Below are positions 1 through 6,704 of a stretch of 37,206 bases of DNA, piece by piece. The position numbers and the translations under genes are program-made. The notes beneath the pieces were generated by a model, which was given only the letters and a program-made list of their open reading frames with translations, did no database searches and was not told the origin of the DNA. How positions within the stretch are numbered: position 1 is the first letter of the stretch; each line of letters opens with the position of its first letter. Source of the DNA: Salinisphaera sp. (GTDB lineage: Bacteria; Pseudomonadota; Gammaproteobacteria; Nevskiales; Salinisphaeraceae); NCBI GenBank assembly GCA_027858915.1, contig JAQIBT010000079.1, forward strand, positions 1 through 37,206. Direction: 5' to 3'.

Positions 1-363
1 CCGTTCTATGCCACCTACGGCGCCACGAAAGCCGGCATTGCGCATTTCGGCGAAGCCATGCGCCGGGAACTGGCCGAGGACGGCATCCATGTGATGACGG
101 TTTTCCCGGGGGCTACCGACACGCCGATGATGGAAAGTGCGGGTCTGGGCGACAAGGCCGGCTTTGAATACGACACCCCACAAGGGGTGGCCAAGGCCTT
201 GATCGAAGGCCTCGAAGCCGGTGAGTTGGCGGTCGTGCGGGCCGATGACAACAGCCAAGGCATGATCGACGCCAACCGTGATGCACCGCGTGATCTGGAC
301 GACCAGATTCGCGAGATGAAGCCCAGGCTGGCGGAAGCCGTCGCAACGCACCGCAGCATGTAA
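1..363 (+). CDS. Short-chain dehydrogenase/reductase (SDR), C-terminal part
   Basis: The reading frame is open from the first base, so the gene starts before the window; 120 residues are visible. The catalytic YxxxK motif is seen at the very start (Tyr-Gly-Ala-Thr-Lys, residues 6-10 of the visible part), followed by the helix after the active site and the segment FPGATDTPM, the usual SDR region after strand 6 that contacts the cofactor. The Rossmann nucleotide-binding GxxxGxG motif would lie upstream and is not seen. The family reduces or oxidises carbonyl/alcohol groups with NAD(P)H; the substrate cannot be told. It stops 29 bases before the TetR gene on the same strand, so it may belong to the same oxidant/electrophile module. 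Family assignment is secure, function is not. Confidence 0.88.
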   Translation, partial: PFYATYGATKAGIAHFGEAMRRELAEDGIHVMTVFPGATDTPMMESAGLGDKAGFEYDTPQGVAKALIEGLEAGELAVVRADDNSQGMIDANRDAPRDLDDQIREMKPRLAEAVATHRSM

Positions 364-392
364 TGCCATTTTCCACGGATTGATTTCGAGCA

Positions 393-992
393 ATGCCGCA
401 AGCCATCGAACGCGTACTTTCGGAACCTGTCCTGGATCAGACCATGCGTCTGTTCTGGGCCAAGGGCTATGCACAAACGCCGATCGAGGAAATCGTGGCG
501 GTCACCGGCTTCAACCGGGCCGCCATCTATAGTCGTTTCGGCGGCAAACGCGAGCTGTTTCTGGCGATGCTGGCGCGTTATCGCGAGCGCATCACCGAGC
601 GGCTGCTCGAGCCGTTGCGGACACATGACGATGGTCTTGCGGCGATCGAGGCCTTCTTTCGGCAACTGTCGACGTTGCCGGAGTTGACGCAACATTCGAT
701 GGGTTGCCTGTTGGTCACAACTGCCTCGGATCAAGCCAATCTGGACCCGGAGGCATCTGCCCTGGTTGCCGATTATCTGGATGAGCTGACGACATTGATG
801 CGGGCGGCACTGGGCCGCGCCCGCGATCAGGGCCAGCTGGACGCCGCCGTGGATATCCAGGCCAGTGCCGATTTTCTGGCCACCCATGTGCTGGGGCTGA
901 TGACGTTGTCCCGCTGGCCTGCGCCAGCCCGGACCTTGCATAGTCAGGTCGAAGAAATCCTGCATTACCTGCGCGGGCTGGAAAAAAATTGA
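393..992 (+). CDS. TetR/AcrR-family transcriptional regulator
   Basis: This 199-residue protein has the size and layout of TetR repressors. The N-terminal helix-turn-helix spans about residues 10-55, with the typical run TPIEEIVAVTGFNRAAIYSRFGG and then KRELF leading into the ligand-binding helices. The C-terminal all-helical domain contains one cysteine (in the segment MGCLLVTTA), which could matter if it senses electrophiles as NemR does, but that is inference. It lies directly upstream of an Old Yellow Enzyme gene in the same direction, the same pairing as nemR-nemA in enteric bacteria. A perfect palindrome 11 bases after its stop codon is a candidate operator for itself and the next gene. 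Ligand and targets are unknown. Confidence 0.9.
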   Translation: MPQAIERVLSEPVLDQTMRLFWAKGYAQTPIEEIVAVTGFNRAAIYSRFGGKRELFLAMLARYRERITERLLEPLRTHDDGLAAIEAFFRQLSTLPELTQHSMGCLLVTTASDQANLDPEASALVADYLDELTTLMRAALGRARDQGQLDAAVDIQASADFLATHVLGLMTLSRWPAPARTLHSQVEEILHYLRGLEKN

Positions 993-1002
993 CATGCCGC
1001 TC

Positions 1003-1019
1003 AGCAAGCGGTGCTTGCT
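1003..1019. promoter_or_regulatory. 17-bp palindrome, candidate TetR operator (or weak hairpin)
   Basis: AGCAAGC-GGT-GCTTGCT is a perfect inverted repeat with 7-base arms and a 3-base centre, in the 143-bp gap between the TetR gene and the Old Yellow Enzyme gene. Its size fits a TetR dimer site. It is followed by only two T residues, so a rho-independent terminator is less likely. A second, looser symmetry (ACCGA at 1072-1076 with TCGGT at 1094-1098) lies closer to the oxidoreductase start. Both are inferred from symmetry only. Confidence 0.4.
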
Positions 1020-1135
1020 TAAACGATGTCGCCAACGGCCACGCGCAGTGACGGCACTCACCCTCGTAACTACCGATCTACCGCTCAGATGGGTCGGTGA
1101 ACTATTTGACCTATCCCCTTTTATCAGGAGTTTCC

Positions 1136-2269
1136 ATGAGTTCTAGCCATCCCGAGGCCAACCGTATGGCCGACCCCTTGTTTGAGCCTATTCAGGTCGG
1201 CGACCTGTCCCTGCCCCATCGCGTAGCCATGGCGCCGCTGACGCGATCGCGTGCCGGTCAGCCGGGTGATGTGCCGACTGATATGAACGTCGAATATTAT
1301 CGCCAGCGCGCGGGTGCGGCGTTCATTATCAGCGAGGCAACCCAGGTGTCGCCCCAGGGCAAGGGTTATGCGTTCACGCCCGGCATCCACTCCCAGGCCC
1401 AGATCGATGGCTGGCGCAAGGTCACCGCGGCGGTGCACGAAGCCGGCGGCAAGATCGTGCTGCAGCTCTGGCACGTCGGACGTATTTCGCGGCCCGAACT
1501 GCAGCCGGACGGCGCGACGCCCGTGGCACCGTCGGCGATCAAGCCGGAAGGCGCCCAGACTTATATCAGCAACGAATCCGGGATGGTCGATGTGCTCGAA
1601 CCACGCGCCCTGGCGACCGACGAAATCCCCGGTATCGTTGAGCAGTTCCGGCGCGGCGCGGAAAATGCGCTTAAGGCCGGCTTTGACGGCGTCGAGATCC
1701 ATGCTGCCAATGGCTATCTGCTCGACCAGTTCATCCGCAGCAACAGCAACACCCGCACCGATGCCTACGGCGGCAGCGTGGAAAATCGCCTGCGACTGCC
1801 GTTGGAAGTAGTCAAGGCCGTCACCGATGTCTGGGGCACCGAGCGCACCGGCATCCGGGTCAGCCCCACTGGCAGCTTCAACGGGATGCACGACGACGAT
1901 CCGGTCACGACTTTCGGCCTCTTTGCCGAACGGCTCAATGAGACCGGCATCGCTTTTATCGAAGTAGTCGAGGATTCCTTCCAGGGTAACCATGCCAGCG
2001 GGCGGCCCGAGCCGGTGATCGATGCCATTCGCGCTGGCTTTACGCGGACCTACATCGGCAACGGTGCCTACACCGCAGACGAAGCGCGCGAGCGCATCGC
2101 AGCCGGGCGCTGCGATCTGGCCACCTTCGGCCGACCCATGATCGCCAATCCGGATCTGCCCGAACGCTTCAAGCGCCACGCCGCACTCAATGAGTGGGAT
2201 TCCAGCAGCTTCTACGGAGGTGACGAACACGGTTATATCGACTATCCCTTTCTTGCCGAGAGCGACTGA
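1136..2269 (+). CDS. Old Yellow Enzyme family flavin oxidoreductase (NemA-like alkene reductase)
   Basis: The 377-residue product is a FMN-dependent TIM-barrel ene-reductase that uses NAD(P)H to reduce activated C=C bonds or nitro compounds. Seen: N-terminal LFEPIQVGDLSLPHRVAMAPLTR, the LQLWHVGR segment, the FDGVEIHAANGYLLDQF motif with the His-Ala-Ala-Asn substrate pair, the SNTRTDAYGGS loop, and the C-terminal FGRPMIANPDLP phosphate-binding end. The start at 1136 is chosen because CAGGAG lies five bases upstream; an in-frame ATG at 1097 lacks such a site. It sits between a TetR regulator and a peroxiredoxin-like gene, which suggests an inducible electrophile detoxification unit. The exact substrate is not readable from the sequence. 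Confidence 0.94.
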   Translation: MSSSHPEANRMADPLFEPIQVGDLSLPHRVAMAPLTRSRAGQPGDVPTDMNVEYYRQRAGAAFIISEATQVSPQGKGYAFTPGIHSQAQIDGWRKVTAAVHEAGGKIVLQLWHVGRISRPELQPDGATPVAPSAIKPEGAQTYISNESGMVDVLEPRALATDEIPGIVEQFRRGAENALKAGFDGVEIHAANGYLLDQFIRSNSNTRTDAYGGSVENRLRLPLEVVKAVTDVWGTERTGIRVSPTGSFNGMHDDDPVTTFGLFAERLNETGIAFIEVVEDSFQGNHASGRPEPVIDAIRAGFTRTYIGNGAYTADEARERIAAGRCDLATFGRPMIANPDLPERFKRHAALNEWDSSSFYGGDEHGYIDYPFLAESD

Positions 2270-2353
2270 CGCCCCGCGTTAGCAAGTTCGCAGCTGGGCA
2301 AACCCTTTTTTACGGCCGCCGGCGTTGTCCGGCCGCTTTTCCAGGAGTCATCA

Positions 2354-2869
2354 ATGAATTTAAAACCCCGAGACCCCGTTCCCCAACTCGATGTCCCGCT
2401 GGTCGGCGGCGGCCAGTGGACACTGGGCGAACAGCAGCCGGAACATTTCACCCTGGTGGTGTTCTACCGCGGCCTGCATTGCCCGATCTGCAAGGGCTAT
2501 CTGAACGATTTGCAGAACCGGCTCGAGGATTTTCGTGCCAAGGGCGTCGAACCCATTGCGATCAGCAGCGACAACCAGGAGCGTGCCCAGCAGACCGCCG
2601 AAGAGTGGGGCATCGAAGCGCTGCCGCTAGGCTATGGCCTGTCGCTGGATTCGGCGCGTGAATGGGGCCTGTTCATTTCCGCGGGCATCGCCGACAAGGA
2701 GCCAGCGCTTTTTTCTGAACCGGGTCTGTTTCTGGTGCGCCCCGACGGCACGCTGTACGCGGCCTCGGTCCAGACCATGCCGTTCGCCCGACCGTCGTTC
2801 AAGGAACTGGCGGGCGCCCTGGATTTCGTGATCAAGCAAGATTACCCAGCGCGTGGCGAGGCAGGTTAA
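2354..2869 (+). CDS. Peroxiredoxin-like (AhpC/TSA) thioredoxin-fold protein
   Basis: The 171-residue protein has a thioredoxin fold of the AhpC/TSA superfamily. The likely redox centre is HCPICKGYL at about residues 38-46, a CxxC pair in the place where typical peroxiredoxins carry the peroxidatic cysteine; it is preceded by TLVVFYRG, matching the beta-strand and loop before that site. A cis-Pro-like end region (FLVRPDGTLY) is present. No signal peptide is seen, so it should be cytoplasmic. AGGAG at 2343-2347 sets the start. It follows the Old Yellow Enzyme by 84 bases on the same strand and may be co-transcribed. Whether it reduces peroxides or acts as a thiol oxidoreductase is not settled. 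Confidence 0.85.
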   Translation: MNLKPRDPVPQLDVPLVGGGQWTLGEQQPEHFTLVVFYRGLHCPICKGYLNDLQNRLEDFRAKGVEPIAISSDNQERAQQTAEEWGIEALPLGYGLSLDSAREWGLFISAGIADKEPALFSEPGLFLVRPDGTLYAASVQTMPFARPSFKELAGALDFVIKQDYPARGEAG

Positions 2870-2972
2870 CGCAAACCACCCTGACTCCGGCGGCGATTGC
2901 CCAGCGGCGGCGTCGCTGGAGCCTTGGGGTCGGTCTCGCTTTGAAGGTCTGCTGTGGGTCCTGACGCCTGCG

Positions 2973-3221
2973 CTATGTCCGTACGCGCTCGCGTAATACT
3001 TGCTGGATACATGCGCATTGTGACGCCGATAGCCGTGCGTTGGGCGCCCAGCCTATCGCGCGGACCAGATTACGCTGCAGCCATAGTAGATAGCGCCGAT
3101 AGCGCCGGCACCCGCCACAAATCATGAGGTGCAAGCGTATTTTGATACCGCGGCCCAATGGGCCGTCCTGATCGTACTCGCGCGAGAGGCTCACCATGCA
3201 GGTGTTACATCGCAGGTGCAT
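2973..3221 (-). CDS. Small zinc-finger (zf-HC2, anti-sigma-like) protein, orphan
   Basis: The 82-residue product resembles the short zinc-binding anti-sigma domain found beside ECF sigma factor genes. Seen: an N-terminal CNTCMVSLSREYD segment, where these proteins have a Cys and the S..LD helix, then a basic-hydrophobic helix and HLMICGGCRRYRRYL, the H-x3-C-x2-C zinc site. No sigma gene is adjacent, and no good ribosome binding site is visible. Its start codon lies only two bases from the proposed ATG of the divergent radical SAM pseudogene, so one of the two starts is probably wrong or the locus is decayed. Without this gene, the interval 2870-3223 would hold nothing I recognise. The pattern of spaced cysteines and histidine is why I call it real. 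Confidence 0.6.
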   Translation of the reverse strand: MHLRCNTCMVSLSREYDQDGPLGRGIKIRLHLMICGGCRRYRRYLLWLQRNLVRAIGWAPNARLSASQCACIQQVLRERVRT

Positions 3222-3223
3222 TT

Positions 3224-3772
3224 ATGGATTGCTCGACGTCCGCCCTCATCGACGGCGCGAAATTTCGCGACCCTGAAACCACCGCGTCTGGCGCCTCACG
3301 GGCATCGGTGGATCTCGGAAGACTGGAGACGTTGTGGATCAATACTGGCACGCTGTGCAATCTGGCCTGCGCAAACTACTATATCGAATCCTCTCCTCAA
3401 AACGATCGACTGGTCTATATCACCGCCGCGGAAACCGCCGCCTACCTGGATGAAATCGTCGATGATGGCTGAGGCACGGCCACTATCGGCTTCACCGGTG
3501 GCGAACCGTTCATGAACCGCGAATTGATACCCATGCTCGACGATGCGCTGGCGCGCGGCTTCGATGTCCTGGTGTTGACCAATGCCATGAAGCCGATGAT
3601 GAAATGCCGGCGGTCGCTGCTCGAACTGCGCGCACGTTATGCGGACCGGCTGGTGCTGCGGGTCTCCATCGACCACTACACGCGGGCGTGGCACGAAGCC
3701 GAGCGCGGCAAGCGCAGCTGGGGCCCGACCCTCGAAGGCCTGCAGTGGCTATCCGATAACGGGTTTTCGTTC
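3224..3772 (+). pseudogene. Broken radical SAM protein gene (5' part), fused to an MFS fragment
   Basis: Translation gives a radical SAM N-terminal domain: LWINTGTLCNLAC is followed by ANYYIESSP, where the third cysteine of the CxxxCxxC iron-sulfur motif should be. The codon at 3377-3379 is TAC (Tyr) instead of TGC. A TGA at 3470-3472 interrupts the frame, which then continues in register with GFTGGEPFMN (the GGEP motif) and VLVLTNAM. Homology ends near 3772 at LSDNGF and the frame runs straight into transporter sequence. There are thus three independent lesions: loss of a cluster ligand, a nonsense codon and loss of the 3' part. An ATG at 3224 or a GTG at 3308 could have been the start. The original substrate is unknown. 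Confidence 0.85.
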
Positions 3773-4691
3773 GGCGAGCTTATTCCGGCCCGCTATCGCG
3801 GCCGAGCGACCGCCGCAGTCATGAATTTCTGGCCGATCGGGGCGATCCTGGCCGGACTGATCACGCTGTATTTCATCCATCTTCTGCCGCCGTCGGTGGG
3901 CTGGCGGCTGGCGTTCGGGCTGGGTGCGGTGCTGGCGCTTTTCACCCTATGGGCACGGCGGGTGTTGCCAGAATCGCCGCGCTGGCTGGCACGCCAAGGG
4001 CGTACGGCCGAGGCCCGCCGTGTATCAGAGCAAATGGCTTCTGATACCTCCGACCTCGAAGCCGAACCGGACCTTGCCCAGACGGGCGACAGGCCGGTGA
4101 GTTTCATCGCGCAAATCCAGCAGCTCGCCCGCCGCTATCCGGGGCGCCTGGCGCCAGGGCGTGTTGCCGTTGGTCGTACTGCCGGCCCTGCACCTGCCGG
4201 CGGCCGACACCCCGTGGTTTTTCATCATCGGTAATCTAGGGGCGATCGTCGGCGGCCTGCTTGCCGCGTTTGGATTGGATCGTATCGGGCGCAAAAGCAC
4301 CGTCATGGGGTTCTATGGATTGGCGGCTTTTGCCATGATCTATATGGGCGTTGCCACGGTACAAGGACACACCGCCAGCGTGCTCGCGGCGTTCACGTTG
4401 GCCAATCTGTGTGCCACCGGCAGCTGGATTGCAGCCTACCCCACATTCGCGGAACTCTTTCCGACCAGCATGCGCGCCACCGGCATCGGATTTTCTGTTG
4501 CGGTAGGACGGATCGGCGCAGCGATCGCACCGCCGCTTTTGGTGGCAATCGCAGCCAATGCGTCGATAATTGCTGCGTTCGGACTTCTGGCGCTGTTTTA
4601 TGCGCTGGGTGCGGCGGCCATGCTGCCGTGGTCGATCTGGGGTCCAGAAGGCCGCGGCCGTCCTTTTGAATGGCTTGCGCCAGACAGTTGA
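3773..4691 (+). pseudogene. Broken MFS transporter (sugar/metabolite porter type), N-terminus lost
   Basis: From about 3773 the sequence encodes the later half of a major facilitator: GELIPARYRGR (the conserved loop after helix 4), two membrane helices, the PESPRWL motif before the central loop, then after a frame change near 4150 the second six-helix half with DRIGRKS at about 4279 and a hydrophobic end to LAPDS. Helices 1-4 are missing, replaced by the radical SAM fragment in the same frame. Around 4147-4161 the expected start of helix 7 is absent and the frame shifts, so a deletion is likely there too. It can no longer make a working transporter. It ends 47 bases before the convergent trkH. 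Confidence 0.85.
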
Positions 4692-4738
4692 ACGCCTGCG
4701 GGACAAGGCGAACTGCGCCATATTCCGCGTCCTGTTGT

Positions 4739-6223
4739 CTAGCGCCGCCAAAACTCGGGCGTAAAGATCACTAGAAGTGTAAATATTTCCAGTCGCCCGC
4801 CAATCATGGCAATGATCAGCAACCATTTCTCGGGAACCGACAACGGCGCGAAGTTGGCTGCGGCGGCGCCCAATGCCGGTCCCATATTGTTGATACAGGC
4901 AGCGACGGCGGAGAATGCCGTCAAACCATCTAGGCCGAGCGCCATGAGCATAAGCACCATGACGGCGTAGCCTGCGACGTACAGAAAGAAGAATGCCCAG
5001 ATACCGCGTATGACGGAATCGGAAAACACGCGGTTTTCCAGTTTGACCGCGAACGCCGCGTTCGGATGGATGATGCCCATCAGTTCTCGATATGTCTGTT
5101 TTATCAGCAACACGAGACGAATGATCTTAATGCCACCGGACGTCGATCCGGCGCAGCCACCGAGACAGGCCAGCAACATCAGCAGAATCGGGATGAAACT
5201 GGGCCACTGGGAGAAATTGGCGCTACCGAAGCCCGTGTCGGTCATCAACGAGACAACCTGAAAGGTGCTTTGGATGATCGCGTCCTTGAGCGAGTCGTAA
5301 GTGCCATGGACGTACAGCATGGCAGCAATCAGCGCGCTGGCGACCAGAATGATCACCGTATAGACCCGCAGCTCGACGTTGCGTAGATAGGGCACGGGGC
5401 TACCAGCGCGCCAACACAGGTAATGCAACGAGAAACTGGCGCCCGACAGAAACATAAATACGGTGGCGGCGATCAGAATCGCGTTGCTGTTGAAATGTGC
5501 CAGGCTCGCGTCGTAGTTGGAAAAGCCACCGGTTGCCAGCGTCCCGAACGCATGGGTCATCGCGTCGAAGACGCTCATGCCGAGCAGCCAATAGGTGGCC
5601 GCACAAGCAGCCGTGATGGCCGTATAAGTCCACCAGAGTGCGGCTGCGGTCTTCTTGATTCGTGGGGCGAGCTTGTCGTCCTTGATCGGGCCGGGCGTTT
5701 CGGCCCGGACCAGTTGCATGCCGCCGGCGCCCAGCATGGGCAGAATGGCAACGGCCAGCACGATGATGCCCATCCCGCCGATCCAGTGTAGCCACTCGCG
5801 CCAGAAGAGAATGGCGTGCGGCAGGGTATCCAAGCCGACGATCACGGTCGCGCCGGTCGTGGTCAGCCCCGATACGGCCTCGAATGCGGCGTTCGTGAAC
5901 GTCAGCTGCGGCCGGCTGACGAGTACCAGAGGAAGCGCGCCGAATAAGCCGATAACGGTCCAGAACAGACTGACGACCAGAAATCCGTCACGGATTTTCA
6001 GGTCGCGCTGTACGTACCGTACGGGAAACCACAGAAGCACGCCTACGGCGAAGACGATCGCGAACGATTCGGTGAAGGCGCGCAAGCCGCCGTCGCGATA
6101 CAACAGCGCGATCGACGCCGGTATGAGCATGGTAAGCGAGAAGAAGACCAGCAGTACGCCTACGATGCGTTGAACGACGGCCCAGTAATGGTTGACGACC
6201 AGAAAACGCTCGCGTTGCAACAC
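4739..6223 (-). CDS. trkH: TrkH-family potassium uptake channel subunit
   Basis: The 494-residue membrane protein matches TrkH in length and motifs. The four pore loops with their selectivity-filter glycines are seen as TTGATVIVG, ATGGFSNYD, TDTGFGSANF and NNMGPALGA, spaced along multiple membrane helices. TrkH lets K+ in across the inner membrane, with cytoplasmic TrkA gating it through nucleotide binding; no trkA is in this window. The start is a GTG at 6223 with GAGAG just upstream on the minus strand; a TTG follows at once. It is divergent from the kdpC remnant and kdpDE, occupying the place where the kdpFAB genes would be expected. Confidence 0.95.
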   Translation of the reverse strand: MLQRERFLVVNHYWAVVQRIVGVLLVFFSLTMLIPASIALLYRDGGLRAFTESFAIVFAVGVLLWFPVRYVQRDLKIRDGFLVVSLFWTVIGLFGALPLVLVSRPQLTFTNAAFEAVSGLTTTGATVIVGLDTLPHAILFWREWLHWIGGMGIIVLAVAILPMLGAGGMQLVRAETPGPIKDDKLAPRIKKTAAALWWTYTAITAACAATYWLLGMSVFDAMTHAFGTLATGGFSNYDASLAHFNSNAILIAATVFMFLSGASFSLHYLCWRAGSPVPYLRNVELRVYTVIILVASALIAAMLYVHGTYDSLKDAIIQSTFQVVSLMTDTGFGSANFSQWPSFIPILLMLLACLGGCAGSTSGGIKIIRLVLLIKQTYRELMGIIHPNAAFAVKLENRVFSDSVIRGIWAFFFLYVAGYAVMVLMLMALGLDGLTAFSAVAACINNMGPALGAAAANFAPLSVPEKWLLIIAMIGGRLEIFTLLVIFTPEFWRR

Positions 6224-6294
6224 ACGGCTCTCGCGGCTCGAAAGAGTGCGCTCAGTCTGGCGCGCACGAGTGTTTAAATGCCGCAGTCAAAACC

Positions 6295-6695
6295 GCTGTT
6301 GGGTATAAAAATTCCGTAAACGGCGCCCGCTGGGACAGTATATGGGCTCAGTCATGACGCCCGCGCCAGCGGGCCCCGCGCGGCATCGAGCGCATCACGG
6401 CCAGCTTGTATCGCTGGGTGGGTCACAGCTGCTAGCGGTACGCGGTGGCGCTGCTTCCCATCTGGTTACGGCATCGGGTCCGAGCCTGGATTCGGATATT
6501 TCAGTAGCCGCCGCCGTTTTTAGGCGCCACGCGTGACCAAGGCGTGCGGTACGTCGCAGTTGCGGGTCGCCCGCGTTGATTGCACGGCATATACGCCAGG
6601 CCTGGAGCAGGTCGATCGGCGGTGCACCGATCGTCAATGTGCTTCCGCTGGATCTGGCACTCGATCAGACCAACACCGGTGACAAACCGCGATAA
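6295..6695 (+). pseudogene. kdpC: kdpC remnant with several frameshifts
   Basis: The 481-bp gap between trkH and kdpD is not empty. Read across frames it holds KdpC-like segments in the right order: IERITASL near 6385 (frame 1), LVTASG followed by SLDSDIS at 6462-6510 (frame 3), RVTKACGTSQLRV from about 6530 (frame 2), and the C-terminal PIVNVLPLDLALD from 6627 (frame 3), ending with TAA at 6693-6695, nine bases before the kdpD start. E. coli KdpC has LVTAS..GLDNNI and VVNIVELNLALD at matching places. No single frame is open, so the gene is dead. The left edge is uncertain. KdpC is the chaperone-like subunit of the KdpFABC K+ ATPase. Confidence 0.82.
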
Positions 6696-6704
6696 ACTGG
6701 CGTT

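Noticed and set aside
1124-2230. 368-codon open frame on the minus strand
   Set aside because: Antisense to the Old Yellow Enzyme gene, which has strong family motifs and a ribosome binding site.
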